Source: Halochromatium roseum (GTDB lineage Bacteria > Pseudomonadota > Gammaproteobacteria > Chromatiales > Chromatiaceae). Taken from it: a stretch of DNA of 64,000 nucleotides. Position numbers and translations under genes: made by a program. This document shows positions 45,675 through 55,135 of this stretch, in pieces. Location: assembly GCF_016653315.1 (NCBI RefSeq), contig NZ_NHSH01000070.1, positions 130,472-194,471 of the forward strand, in the 5' to 3' direction. The notes under the pieces were generated by a model that did not search any database, had not been told where the DNA came from, and saw only the letters and a program-made list of their open reading frames with translations. How positions within the stretch are numbered: the stretch's first letter is position 1; the number at the start of each line of letters is the position of its first letter.

Positions 45675-45917
45675 TCCGGTTCCTGAATCGGGTCGAGCGA
45701 GTGGGTCGAGCGAGTGGTTCGAGCAAGTGAGTGAAAGTAAGTGAGTGAAAGTAAGTGGCTGCCTTTTTCTATTTCCCGATAATCGCCCACCCTGGGTCCT
45801 CAAATCGGGAAGGAGTTGGTGGACAGTTTCTAAGTCAAGAAAGCAGGTTGAGCGAGGCGATACGCTGCGGATCGGCGCGCTCGACCAGAGTGATCCTGTT
45901 GGATTGCGCCTTGCCGG
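45675..45917. other. Intergenic stretch with short tandem repeats
   Basis: No gene is seen. Short imperfect direct repeats (GTGGGTCGAGCGA units and GTGAGTGAAAGTAA units) occupy about 45695-45757, between xthA and the following operon, both read on the minus strand. Confidence 0.5.
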
Positions 45918-46250
45918 CTAGCCCGGTTGCGTTGACTCAGGTGGGTGATGCCCCGTGACTTGGTAGGTTTCGCCGATCCCCATCTCGCGACCGTGCTCGT
46001 AGGCCTTGCCCCAAGCGAGGTGGGCTTGGTCGCGGGCAGCATCGTAGCAGTCCGGTTCGACCGCGGCATCCGCCTCCGCGCCATAGCCTAGCCTGTGGAG
46101 CGCGGCAAGCATGCCATTGGCGTAGCCGCGGTTGTACCAGAGCTGGGGGTCGTCCTGGCGCTCGAGATAGCCCTCGGAACCCTCAGAGAGTTCGCGGGCC
46201 AACTCAAGCAGGCGGGTGATCAGTGGGTCGTCAGATCTCTGGGTCGTCAT
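45918..46250 (-). CDS. Conserved hypothetical protein
   Basis: A 110-residue acidic soluble protein (MTTQRSDDPLITRLLELARE...). It has Tyr/Trp-rich helical segments (LWYNRGYANGML, HLAWGKAYEHGREMG). I do not recognise a domain. It overlaps the upstream gene by 20 bases, which suggests that the two proteins are translated together. Confidence 0.6.
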   Translation of the reverse strand: MTTQRSDDPLITRLLELARELSEGSEGYLERQDDPQLWYNRGYANGMLAALHRLGYGAEADAAVEPDCYDAARDQAHLAWGKAYEHGREMGIGETYQVTGHHPPESTQPG

Positions 46251-46569
46251 ACAATTCGGCGGACCAGCCCAACTCGCGGGCCTGTTGGATAGCGGCTTGA
46301 TAGATGCGGCGATGACGCTCGCGCAAGTCTTCTGGTAGGCGCGATGCGAGGTGGCCATACGGGTGCCAGGCCTGGCTGACCTGATCATAGAGGGCCTCGA
46401 CGCGCGACACCGTCCAGCCCTTGCAGGTCTCATCCTCCGGGATCAGGCCAAAGACCTGGGCGTCGCGAATAATGGTGCCGGTGGGCGTCATGCCACCGTA
46501 GCTGTCAGCCTTTAGGCCGACGTAGGTCTTGTCTCGTTTCAGCATTAAGATACTCTCATCACGCAACAC
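46231..46569 (-). CDS. Conserved hypothetical protein
   Basis: A 112-residue soluble protein with a distinctive middle (KRDKTYVGLKADSYGGMTPT) that seems conserved in related proteobacteria, but with no function known to me. An ATG eight codons later (46545) is an alternative start. It forms a two-gene unit with the overlapping downstream gene and is divergent from the histidine phosphatase. Confidence 0.6.
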   Translation of the reverse strand: MLRDESILMLKRDKTYVGLKADSYGGMTPTGTIIRDAQVFGLIPEDETCKGWTVSRVEALYDQVSQAWHPYGHLASRLPEDLRERHRRIYQAAIQQARELGWSAELYDDPEI

Positions 46570-46611
46570 CTAGGAGCGGCTGCTGGCCGCTGCATCGCCA
46601 AGGAGATCCTT

Positions 46612-47232
46612 GTGCCCGGTCAAGATACCATTGTCGACCTGATCCGCCACGGTGAGCCGCTCGGTGGCCGCATGATCCGCGGCCAGGGCGTCGATCATCC
46701 ACTCAGCGCCCTCGGCTGGCAGCAGATGCGCGCTGCCGTTGGCGACGACAACCCCTGGGATCTCATCCTCAGCTCACCCATGGCCCGCGCGCGCGACTTC
46801 GCCTGCGAGCTGGCATCGCGGCACGGCCTACCGTTAGCGGTCGACCCTGAGTTGCGAGAGGTCGCCATGGGCGCTTGGGAAGGTCGCAGGCCAACCGATC
46901 TCGCGCAACAAGAGCCGGCCGTCTTCAGCGCATTCCGACGCGATCCGGTCGCCAACCGGCCGCCAGGTGGCGAGCGCCTCGATGCCTTGCAGGCGCGCAT
47001 TGGTCGCGCCTACGATCGCCAAGTCGCCAGCTATCCAGGACGGCACTTACTCATCGTCTGTCACGCTGGCGTCAGCCGAGCCATCGTCGGTCATGTCATG
47101 GACGCCGACCCCCGGCATTGGTACCGCATCCGCATCGACTATGCTGGCCTGACTCGCATACGGCACGAGCAACATGGCATCAGCCTCGAGTTCGTCAACG
47201 CCCAGCGGCTGCGGACTTGGCGTCACCCCTGA
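46612..47232 (+). CDS. Histidine phosphatase family protein
   Basis: A 206-residue phosphoglycerate-mutase-like phosphatase. The catalytic RHG is in LIRHGEP (about 10-16), followed by LSSPMARARDFA and the second histidine in LIVCHAGVSR. The cobC/alpha-ribazole-phosphatase type is possible, but no cobalamin gene is adjacent, so the substrate is left open. GTG start at 46612 with AGGAGA eight bases upstream. Confidence 0.85.
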   Translation: MPGQDTIVDLIRHGEPLGGRMIRGQGVDHPLSALGWQQMRAAVGDDNPWDLILSSPMARARDFACELASRHGLPLAVDPELREVAMGAWEGRRPTDLAQQEPAVFSAFRRDPVANRPPGGERLDALQARIGRAYDRQVASYPGRHLLIVCHAGVSRAIVGHVMDADPRHWYRIRIDYAGLTRIRHEQHGISLEFVNAQRLRTWRHP

Positions 47233-47405
47233 CCACGCCTTCGACGGACTGCGCACACAGTCAGGCAGCGCAGCGGCGTTGGATGCGGCCTGTGATGAGC
47301 CGGCGCGTGCTACGCCAGAAATTGCAGCAATCCGTTGGTCTCTGCAACTTGAAATGATATAGTAACTGGCCGTCTTGCGACTACCGGTCGTAAAGATCGG
47401 CCCTA

Positions 47406-47495
<90 letters not shown>

Positions 47496-47946
47496 TTCAA
47501 TGCTCGATAAAACCATTAAAAACAATCACTAATGGTGCTTTCTTTCATCGGTTCGGTGGTTTGACCCCTCAAAATCCCCACAAGGGTATACCTGGTCAAA
47601 TGGGCTAATCGCCCAAATCCCTACCTGGGATCGATATCCCTCAAATGATCCCGTCGTCCTGCGCTCAGCTGCAGCGCAGATGATCCATGAATCTCGTTGG
47701 CGCGTCTTCGTGTCGTCCTTCAGCCTCGCCCTCGTGGATTACGGGACAATTGGAGTGCAAGTGGTGCAGGAACGCTCCGGGACACCCCGAGCAATGCCGT
47801 ATCGCTTTGGATGCCCCTATACTGAGCGCGTGCCGACGATCGGTGCCCAGCGTGACACCCGCCGCGCATCGTCACCTTTCGCCTACGCGACGCCGAGCGC
47901 GAGGTCGAGGCGGTGCTTTAAGACCCCTGATGAGGTGCAAACGACC
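47496..47946. other. Non-coding stretch between tRNA-Ser and the toxin-antitoxin genes
   Basis: No supported gene in 451 bases. The frame of the downstream antitoxin is open back to 47680 but has no protein character. In another frame, PRIVTFRLRDAEREVEAVL ends in a stop at about 47921 and may be the tail of a lost gene. I did not find a repeat of the tRNA 3' end here. Confidence 0.45.
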
Positions 47947-48228
47947 ATGACCATCCTGCAAAGCCAGATCGACGATGCGCCCAGACAACTCTGCATCGAC
48001 TTGCCCCCGGAATGGGAACACCAAGCTGTGGAAGTCATTGTGCGTCCGCTTAAGGCTCGCGACCCTCAGACCACAGCGATTGCGACGCCCCGCGAATCGG
48101 CGAACTTTTGGCAATCCTTGCTGGAGATGCGAGCCGCGCCCGATTTTGAACCGATTGACTGGACACATGATGAGATCGACGGTTGGCGTGATCGTTCTAC
48201 TCAGGAGCCTTTTCAGTGGCCCGACTGA
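47947..48228 (+). CDS. Antitoxin of a VapBC-type pair
   Basis: A 93-residue protein: an N-terminal beta-type segment (APRQLCIDLPPEWEHQAVEV, as in small antitoxins that begin with a DNA-binding strand) and a C-terminal acidic Trp-rich tail (WTHDEIDGWRDRS) of the kind that wraps a PIN toxin. The ATG at 47947 has GAGGTG nine bases upstream. Its last 13 bases overlap the toxin start. Confidence 0.7.
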   Translation: MTILQSQIDDAPRQLCIDLPPEWEHQAVEVIVRPLKARDPQTTAIATPRESANFWQSLLEMRAAPDFEPIDWTHDEIDGWRDRSTQEPFQWPD

Positions 48229-48644
48229 GTTATTTGCTCGACACCAATGTCGTCTCCGAGCCTGTGGCGAAAAAGCCAGATCCCGGGGTGATGCGGAAAC
48301 TTGAAGCCCATGGCTCAACAGCGGCGCTGGCAAGCGTCACCTGGCAAGAGCTGCTTTTTGGGATGTTGATCCTGGAGCCAGGCCGACGCCGCGCACAACT
48401 CCAAGATTACCTCTTCTCGCGCGTGCAACCCGGTCTGCCAGTGCTACCGTTCGATACCGAAGCGGCGACCTGGCAGGCGAATGAGCGCGCCCGCTTGCGG
48501 CGGCTGGGTCAACCGCCCGCCTACGCAGACTCGCAAATAGCCGCCATTGCTGCCACCAATGGTTTGGTGCTGGTCACGCGCAACCTGGACGACTTTCGCG
48601 CGTTTGAAGGGCTGGCTATGGAAAACTGGTTCTCAACGCCATGA
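48216..48644 (+). CDS. PIN-domain toxin (VapC/FitB-like)
   Basis: A 142-residue PIN ribonuclease: the first acidic residue is in LLDTNVVSE (7-15), a middle Glu in VTWQELLFG, and the third and fourth acids are in PPAYADSQIAAIA and VTRNLDDFRAFEG. GTG start within the antitoxin 3' end. As in other VapC toxins, it likely cleaves RNA when freed from its antitoxin. Confidence 0.85.
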   Translation: MARLSYLLDTNVVSEPVAKKPDPGVMRKLEAHGSTAALASVTWQELLFGMLILEPGRRRAQLQDYLFSRVQPGLPVLPFDTEAATWQANERARLRRLGQPPAYADSQIAAIAATNGLVLVTRNLDDFRAFEGLAMENWFSTP

Positions 48645-48877
48645 CTTCGCTCACCGTGACGCTACCCGACGACACCTATCGACGCCTCGACGAGATCGCC
48701 CAAGGCCGCGGCCAGAGCATCGATGCTTTGTTTGATGCGATGGCGAGTCAGATGGTCACCGAAGCCGAAGCCGAAGCCGAAGCCCTCTTTCGCGTCCGTG
48801 CCCAGCGCGGCCAAGGCCAGAACGCCCGCGGACTCGCACTGCTCGCCAAGGCCATGGGCAATGACCTTTCTCGCTGA
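48641..48877 (+). CDS. Ribbon-helix-helix type small protein
   Basis: A 78-residue protein with an N-terminal strand and two helices (SLTVTLPDDTYRRLDEIAQG...), as in CopG/RHH antitoxins. A Glu-Ala repeat (48763-48782) lies in the middle. It overlaps the PIN toxin stop (ATGA). It may be an orphan antitoxin or a regulator of the toxin-antitoxin operon. Confidence 0.6.
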   Translation: MTSLTVTLPDDTYRRLDEIAQGRGQSIDALFDAMASQMVTEAEAEAEALFRVRAQRGQGQNARGLALLAKAMGNDLSR

Positions 48878-50850
48878 AGCCGACATCGAGCAAGCCCTGC
48901 TCGCCGATCTCGCGGCACTCGGCTACCAAACCACCACCGAGGCCCAGGCCGGCCCCGATGGCAGCGCCCCGGAGCGTGAGGCCTACGCCGATGTGCTGCT
49001 GTTCATCAACGGCCTGCCGCTGGTGGTCATCGAGCTGAAAAGCCCGAGCAGCGAGCAAGCGACCCTTCAAACTGCCTACACCCAGTTACAGACCTACAAG
49101 GCCGAGATCCCCAGCCTGTTCCGCACCAACGCCGCACTGGTGATCTCCGACGGCCAGCTGGCCCGCATCGAACTGCCCGAGGCAAGAAGCCTGAGCTGGA
49201 CGCGGAGCTGGATGAGCTGACCGGCGACGCCGATGATGATCAGGTCGAGGAGATCCTCAAGCGCAAATGGTCGCGCATCAAGGCCCTGGTCGGCGCCGAG
49301 GATCGGGTCAACCGCATCGCCGCCGACCTCGTCGAACACCTTGAGCGCCGCCTGGAGGCACTCGATGGGAAAGCGATGCTCGTCTGCATGAGCCGGCGCA
49401 TCTGCGTGGCGATGTACCAGGCCATCGTCGCCCTGCGGCCCGACTGGCACAACGACCAAGAGGACCAGGGCGCGGTCAAGGTGGTGATGACCGGCTCCGC
49501 CGCTGATCCCGAGCACTGGCAGCCGCACATCGCCAGCTTGTCCCAACGCAAGCGCTTGGCCAGCCGCGCCAAGCACCCGAACGATCCGCTCCGGCTAGTG
49601 ATCGTGCGCGACATGTGGCTGACCGGCTTCGATGCCCCGGCGCTGCACACGCTCTATGTCGACAAGCCGATGCGCGGTCACGGGCTGATGCAGGCCATCG
49701 CGCGGGTCAACCGCGTCTTCCGCGACAAGCCCGCCGGGCTGATGGTGGATTACATCGGCATCGCCCAGCGTCTGAAGGAGGCCCTCGGCCAATACTCACG
49801 CTCGGATCAGGAGCGCACCGGCATCGACACCGCCGAGGCCGTCGCGGTGATGCTGGAGAAGGTCGAGATCGTGCAGGCCATGTTCCATGGGTTCGGTTCC
49901 CACGGCCTTGACTATCGGGCCGCGCTCACCGGCACCCCAGCGAGCGCCTGGCACTGATGGGCCAGTCCATCGAGTGGATTCTCAGCCAGCAACAAGCCGC
50001 CGCCGCGCGCGAGTGCGACGAGACCGCCAAGCAGCGCGCCCACCGCCGCTATCAAGACGCCGTGCTGCAACTGTCCAAGGCCTATGCCCTGGCCTCCGCC
50101 AGCGAAGAGGCCAAGGCGATCCGCGATGAGGTCGGTTTCTTCCAGGCGATCCGCGCCGCCTTGGTCAAGTCGAGCAGCGGTGGCGGTCACGGCAGCGCCG
50201 AGCGTGATGCGGCCATTGCCCAACTGATCGATCGCTCGGTGGTCTCCACCGAGATCGTCGACATCCGCGGTGCCGCTGGCATCCGCTCGCCAGACATCTC
50301 GATCCTCTCCGATGAGTTCCTGGCCGAGATCGCCCAGACCCCGCAGAAGCACCTGGCGCTCGAGGCCTTGCGCAAGCTGCTCAACGATCAGGTGCGCTTA
50401 CGCAGTTGCAGCAATGTCAGCGAAAGCCGCCGCTTCTCCGAACGGCTCGAGGCCGCCATCGCCCGCTATCACAGCAACGCCATCAGTACGGTCGAAGTCC
50501 TGCAGGAACTGATCGAGATCGCCAAGGAGCTACGCGCGGCCCAGGCGCGTGGTGAGGAAGCAGGCCTAAGCGAGGATGAGTTGGCCTTCTACGATGCCCT
50601 GGCCGAGAATCAAAGCGCGGTCGAGGTGATGGGCAACGCTCAGCTCAAGGTGATCGCCCATGAGTTGCTGGTGCAGCTGCAAGGCAACATTACCGTCGAC
50701 TGGGCACATCGTGAGAATGCGCGCGCCAAGATGCGGGTGCTGGTGAAGCGCATCCTGCGCAAGTATGGCTATCCGCCTGATCTGCAGGCGGCGGCGGTGC
50801 AGACGGTGTTGGCGCAGGCATGGAGGTTTGGTCGTGAGGCGCTGCTCACC
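48861..50850 (+). pseudogene. hsdR: Broken type I restriction subunit HsdR
   Basis: An intact hsdR would be about 3 kb. Here the N-terminal nuclease domain is present (MTFLAEADIEQALLADLAAL, with IELKSPSSEQ as part of the PD-(D/E)XK core). At about 49190 the frame shifts and the whole first helicase half is missing: the next frame enters at DELTGDADDDQVEEILK and continues through the second helicase motifs ([28 protein letters not shown]). A single-base deletion near 49941 shifts it again; the DUF3387 C-terminal region follows from 49957 (MGQSIEWILSQQ) to about 50830. No hsdM or hsdS is present. Clearly non-functional. Confidence 0.9.
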
Positions 50851-50972
50851 CACTTGCAGCTGGCCGAACTGGATGCGCATCTGCAGCCTCGGGCAAGGCT
50901 CCTGATCCCTAGGTTCAGGAGGACTTCCTCGCATCCTACAAGGCGCTTAAGGCCAACAAAGGCGAGCACGAA

Positions 50973-51707
50973 TCAATGCTGGCCTTTTGGTCGCGCAGTC
51001 GCTAGGAGGGCGTTTCTGAGCCGAGCTGCGGCGACAAGGCTGTTGAAGAGTTGGCGTTGGCCGCGGTTGTAGAGGAGAAATTCTGGGTGCCATTGAACGC
51101 CGCGGACGCTGTGGCGCAAGGGGGCTTCGATCGCTTGCACGATACCGTCGAGATCACGACCGGCGACGATCAGGCCTTCGCCTAGGCGGTCAATGCCTTG
51201 ATTGTGCAGGCTGTTGATACGGGCGCGGTCGCTATCGATTAGGCGCCGCAGCTCGGTGCCGGGCTCGATGCAGAGGGTTTTGAGCGGGAAGATGGTCCAG
51301 CGGTTGGAGGTGTGCTTGCGGCGTGAGCGGAGTTCTTGGAAGAGGTTTCCTCCGAGGCGCACGTTGAGCAGCTGCGCGCCACGGCAGATGCCGAGTAGGG
51401 GTAGGCCGCGTTTCAAGGCGCGATCGATAACGGCCGATTCGAGCGCGTCGCGTTCTGGATCGTATTTCGGCTTCACCTCGGGAGCGGCGGCATAGAGGAC
51501 GGGGTCGACATCATGCCCTCCGGTGATCACGAACCCATCCGCCTTGGCCTGGAACTCTGGCTTTGGATTCACCGGCGTGAGTAGCTCAGTGCGCGCACCG
51601 GCGAGGCGCAAAGCCAGCTGCACGAGGAATTTGGGCGCGTGCGAGCCGCGCGTCGGGCCGGTGACGCCAATTAGAGGAGGTCGTTCTCGCTCAGCCATTG
51701 CTGACAC
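50973..51707 (-). CDS. Gamma-glutamyl-GABA hydrolase-type amidotransferase (peptidase C26)
   Basis: A 244-residue class I glutamine-amidotransferase-like protein: TGGHDVDPVLY, the nucleophile elbow GICRGAQLLNV with the catalytic Cys (about 108), and the histidine motif VQWHPEF. It overlaps the amidoligase gene by 37 bases, so the two are co-translated. In predicted amidoligase operons the partner amidotransferase either supplies ammonia or cleaves the gamma-glutamyl-type bond made by the ligase. Confidence 0.85.
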   Translation of the reverse strand: MSAMAERERPPLIGVTGPTRGSHAPKFLVQLALRLAGARTELLTPVNPKPEFQAKADGFVITGGHDVDPVLYAAAPEVKPKYDPERDALESAVIDRALKRGLPLLGICRGAQLLNVRLGGNLFQELRSRRKHTSNRWTIFPLKTLCIEPGTELRRLIDSDRARINSLHNQGIDRLGEGLIVAGRDLDGIVQAIEAPLRHSVRGVQWHPEFLLYNRGQRQLFNSLVAAARLRNALLATARPKGQH

Positions 51708-52696
51708 TCCTGCCTCCAGTCTCCGGTGAGGCGTCCAAGGGGATTGTTGAGATAGTCGCTATAGGTGGCGCAGAGCCGCTCCAGCTGCGCCGGGTCTGCA
51801 GCCAAGCGCTCGACCATCAGCCAGTCTTGCCAGGGGCCGCTGAGATCCCAGCCTGGTTGGTCGACCTCGCTGTTCGGCAATCGATAGTGCAAGGCCGGTC
51901 GTGCTTTGACCCGTTCGTCTTGCACCCGCTCACGCACTCGCGCTTCATCGAGGTGGGTAAACAGGGGCAGCATGTCGAGCGCGCGGTTGCGGGTTGGGTT
52001 CGCATCGAGATAGTCGTCGATCAATTGCGTGCGATTGGGCGAGTAGCTAGGCGCGACCGTGGTGCGCACATAGCCCTTCGGGAAGGGGTCGGCGAAGAAG
52101 GTGAGCCGCCGGGTCAGATCGACCGCAGCGCGCTCGCGCAGCCAGTCTTCGATGCAAAGGAAGGCCTGCAGATATTGGCGGATGCTGTCGACATCGGTGG
52201 CCGGCATCTCAGGATTGAGCTGCATGCCGAAGGCGTAGGTGGGGTCGTCGCTGGTGCCGCGCGCGCCAGCGGCGCGCAGGCGCTCGATGACGGCGTTGAA
52301 TTCGGCCAGTCGCGAGAGCGGTAGCGGTGGGCTGATGACCTCGACCGGTACGATGCGCTCGGCAACCAGGCGCAGGAGATCTTCGGCGAGTCCTTCGACC
52401 GCATTGCCGAGGTCAGCCTCGCTGCGCTCACGCCGCCCGAGCGCCTTCAGGTAGGCGAAGTCCAGCTCGATCTCCCAGTCGCCTGCGGGGTCACCGCGCA
52501 ACGCGATCTCGTAGCGTCCGGGATGCAGCACTTCACCTGCATCGGTGCCGAAGAGCGTGTCTTGCACCAGGTCTGCGGTTTCGCTGATGCTGAGTCCGCT
52601 CAGCTCGATTTCGACCCCGACGCGCCGCTCCTGACCGGCGCTGGTCTTGATCAGCGGTGGCATCGCGAGCGTGTTTGTCGTTGTCAGCATGGACAC
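51671..52696 (-). CDS. Amidoligase family protein
   Basis: A 341-residue protein of the amidoligase (COOH-NH2 ligase) family, related to glutamine synthetase and ATP-grasp-like enzymes. The N-terminal GVEIELSG strand holds the acidic metal site; further conserved elements are WEIELDF, ELISPP-like VEVISPPLP and GMQLNPE. Such enzymes are predicted to form amide bonds on peptides or small metabolites. Its partner amidotransferase overlaps it. No precursor peptide or transporter was recognised nearby. Confidence 0.8.
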   Translation of the reverse strand: MSMLTTTNTLAMPPLIKTSAGQERRVGVEIELSGLSISETADLVQDTLFGTDAGEVLHPGRYEIALRGDPAGDWEIELDFAYLKALGRRERSEADLGNAVEGLAEDLLRLVAERIVPVEVISPPLPLSRLAEFNAVIERLRAAGARGTSDDPTYAFGMQLNPEMPATDVDSIRQYLQAFLCIEDWLRERAAVDLTRRLTFFADPFPKGYVRTTVAPSYSPNRTQLIDDYLDANPTRNRALDMLPLFTHLDEARVRERVQDERVKARPALHYRLPNSEVDQPGWDLSGPWQDWLMVERLAADPAQLERLCATYSDYLNNPLGRLTGDWRQECQQWLSENDLL

Positions 52697-52741
52697 CCCT
52701 GGTGCGTCATTTGAACCCGGGCCGGGCCTTCCTTGAACATG

Positions 52742-52797
52742 ATCCTAACTTCGTGGCGCCGCGCGACCCCGGCAGATGAATCGCTCGAGATTCATGT
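52742..52797 (-). repeat. 57-bp dispersed repeat, copy B
   Basis: The inverse of the repeat at 41933-41989. This copy also contains a perfect 7-bp inverted repeat ATGAATC-GCTCGA-GATTCAT at 52776-52795. It sits 45 bases upstream of the amidoligase start. Confidence 0.75.
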
Positions 52798-52813
52798 AAA
52801 TAAAGCGCATTTG

Positions 52814-52948
52814 AACTGCAGATGACACAGATGAACGCAGCGATTCCAATACCCTACTACGCATCCCTGCTCCACCTGTTGGGAATGCCTTGCTAAAACT
52901 TTTTAGGGCCTTGTTTTTTATAATTTAATCTGCGTGCATCTGCGGTTT
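52814..52948. repeat. Palindromic element of a second family
   Basis: The left arm at 52814-52840 (AACTGCAGATGACACAGATG...) and the inverse right arm at 52927-52948 (AATCTGCGTGCATCTGCGG) enclose about 86 AT-rich bases with no gene. The design parallels the ACCACGG family in the BREX island, but the sequence is different. Confidence 0.7.
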
Positions 52949-52976
52949 CAACGTGCGGTTTCAACGATGCCTCAGC

Positions 52977-53738
52977 CTAAGGTGCTTTGGCATTGGCTGC
53001 AACCCGCGGCATGGCCAGCAACGCAGCGATGGCTGGCTCGATGTCGGCGAGGCAGTGTGCTGCCCGCAGCTGGGCTTGGAGTGGCTGTGGCAAACTGGGC
53101 GAGCCCGCGCAGAGCGCGAGTCCATAGCCGGGCAGGGTTGGGTAGGAGCGCAGGAACCAGCGTTGCCCGCGATGGTCGATCTCAATCTCAACATCGTCTT
53201 CGGCGATGGCGCAGAAGCTGCTGAGGCCACCGGCGACGCCTTCGCCGGTGGCCTTGAGCAGGCTCTCTTTGCGGCTCCAGAGGGTGACGAAGCGGTGTCT
53301 GCGCTCGGCGTGATCGAAACGGGCGAGCCACTGCTGTTCTTCGACCGCGAAAAAGCGCTTGGCGATGGCATCCCAGTCCCTGATCGGGCGCATCTGCTCG
53401 ACGTCGACGCCGACTGGCGAGGCGCTGAATGCGAGGGCGACAAAGCGCCCTGAGTGTGAGAGGTTGAAGTGGAGCTTGGGATCGTCCGGGTAAAATGGCT
53501 TCCCGGTCGGGCCGCGCTCGACCTGGATCTGCGCTAAAGGCTGTTGGTGCCGATGGCTGATCAGGAGGCGCGGCAGCAGCGCCGCAATGAGGCTGCGGTA
53601 GCGGTCGGCATCGCGTCGATAGCGCAGGATCCGGGATTGCTCTTCAGCCGGTAGCTGCTCTAGCAGCGCCGCCTGAGCCGCCGCCCAGGACTCAAGCGCC
53701 AACTCGACGACCAAGAGTCCGGTTTGGATGGTTGCCAT
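52977..53738 (-). CDS. 4'-Phosphopantetheinyl transferase (Sfp type)
   Basis: A 253-residue enzyme that moves phosphopantetheine from CoA to carrier proteins. Diagnostic motifs: FNLSHSG (about 91-97), VGVDVEQ (metal-binding), and WSRKESLLKATGEG (about 155-168). The length fits the two-fold Sfp type, usually active on PKS/NRPS or lipid carrier proteins; no such synthase is in the window. Confidence 0.92.
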   Translation of the reverse strand: MATIQTGLLVVELALESWAAAQAALLEQLPAEEQSRILRYRRDADRYRSLIAALLPRLLISHRHQQPLAQIQVERGPTGKPFYPDDPKLHFNLSHSGRFVALAFSASPVGVDVEQMRPIRDWDAIAKRFFAVEEQQWLARFDHAERRHRFVTLWSRKESLLKATGEGVAGGLSSFCAIAEDDVEIEIDHRGQRWFLRSYPTLPGYGLALCAGSPSLPQPLQAQLRAAHCLADIEPAIAALLAMPRVAANAKAP

Positions 53739-53829
53739 GCGTACCGTCGTCGTCTGAACTAGGGTTGGCGCGATTCCCCGCGACCCCCGAGGTGGATAGC
53801 ATACTATCGACAGATCATGAGGTCAGGCT

Positions 53830-55059
53830 ATGGCACGCATCCGGTTCGATTTTAACAATCCCGAGGGCCACCGGCTCGCGGGACTGCTGGAGACGCCGCC
53901 GGCGGGCGTCGAGACGCAGCGTTATGCGTTGTTCGCGCATTGCTTCACCTGCGGTAAGGATCTCGCGGCGGCAACCCGGATCGCCCGTGCCCTGGCAGCG
54001 CGTGGCATTGCGGTGCTGCGTTTCGATTTTACCGGTCTCGGCAATAGCGATGGCGACTTCGCTAATACCAGCTTTTCATCGAATGTCCAGGATCTGCTCG
54101 CGGCGGCGGCAGCGCTTGAGGCTGAATACTCGGCGCCAGCGCTGCTGATCGGTCATAGCCTGGGCGGTGCCGCCGTACTCGCCGCGGCGGGGCGTCTGCC
54201 GTCGGTCGAGGCGGTAGTGACGATCGCCGCGCCGGCGACGCCGGATCATATCGAGCACCTGTTCAGCGGCGTGCGCGGCGAGATGGAGTCGACCGGTGAG
54301 GCCGAGGTGCGGGTGGGTCGACGCCGGTTTCGCATCCGTCGCCAGTTCCTCGACGACCTCAAACAGTATGCCGATGCGGAGCATATCCGCCGGCTGAAGC
54401 GCCCGCTGTTGGTATTCCATTCGCCTGTCGACGAGATCGTTGAGGTTGAGGAGGCGGCCAAGATCTACCACGCGGCACTGCATCCGAAGAGCTTCATCTC
54501 GCTCGATCGGGCCGACCATCTGTTGACCGACCGAGAGGATTCCGAGTACGTCGCAGAGACGCTGGTCGCCTGGGCGAGTCGTTATCTGGGCCTGCATCGC
54601 CATCATGAGGAGGCTGGCGGTGGCACTGCGCCCGCTGTGGAGCCCGGCGAGGTGTTGGTGACCGAGCGCGATCAGGCCTTCCTGCGTGGGCTCTATGCGG
54701 CGCGGCATCAGTTGCTGGCGGATGAGCCGGAGTCAGCCGGCGGCACGGATCTGGGGCCGAATCCGTATGAGCTGCTGCTGATGGCCTTAGGGGCCTGTAC
54801 CTCGATGACGCTGCGCATGGTGGCAAGCCGGAAAGGTCTGGCACTCGATGACATCGAGGTGCGGCTTCGGCATCAGGAGCGTCCGGCCGCGGAGGGCGCT
54901 CGGCAGGGTCCGCAGCAGATTGTGCAGCGGATCACGCTGGTCGGAGCGCTCAGCGAGCGGGAACGTGCGCTGCTGCTGGAGATTGCCGAACGCTGCCCGG
55001 TGCATCGGACGCTCGTGCATGCGCAGCTGCAGATCGTCACCGAGGGCGATGAGCCCTGA
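53830..55059 (+). CDS. Alpha/beta hydrolase-OsmC fusion protein
   Basis: A 409-residue bifunctional protein known in many Proteobacteria. The N-terminal hydrolase domain contains RFDFTGLGNSDG, the nucleophile elbow GHSLGG (about 107-112) and a catalytic His in RADHLLTD. The C-terminal OsmC domain contains NPYELLLMALGACTSMTLRM with its redox Cys and a second Cys in ERCPVHRT, fitting a thiol peroxidase. It probably detoxifies organic hydroperoxides or thioesters. Confidence 0.9.
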   Translation: MARIRFDFNNPEGHRLAGLLETPPAGVETQRYALFAHCFTCGKDLAAATRIARALAARGIAVLRFDFTGLGNSDGDFANTSFSSNVQDLLAAAAALEAEYSAPALLIGHSLGGAAVLAAAGRLPSVEAVVTIAAPATPDHIEHLFSGVRGEMESTGEAEVRVGRRRFRIRRQFLDDLKQYADAEHIRRLKRPLLVFHSPVDEIVEVEEAAKIYHAALHPKSFISLDRADHLLTDREDSEYVAETLVAWASRYLGLHRHHEEAGGGTAPAVEPGEVLVTERDQAFLRGLYAARHQLLADEPESAGGTDLGPNPYELLLMALGACTSMTLRMVASRKGLALDDIEVRLRHQERPAAEGARQGPQQIVQRITLVGALSERERALLLEIAERCPVHRTLVHAQLQIVTEGDEP

Positions 55060-55135
55060 TATCCGACCCATTGACCGTCGCTTTACCCCCAATTGACCCT
55101 CAATCTAACTCAATCTCACCGAACAGCTGAGGACG

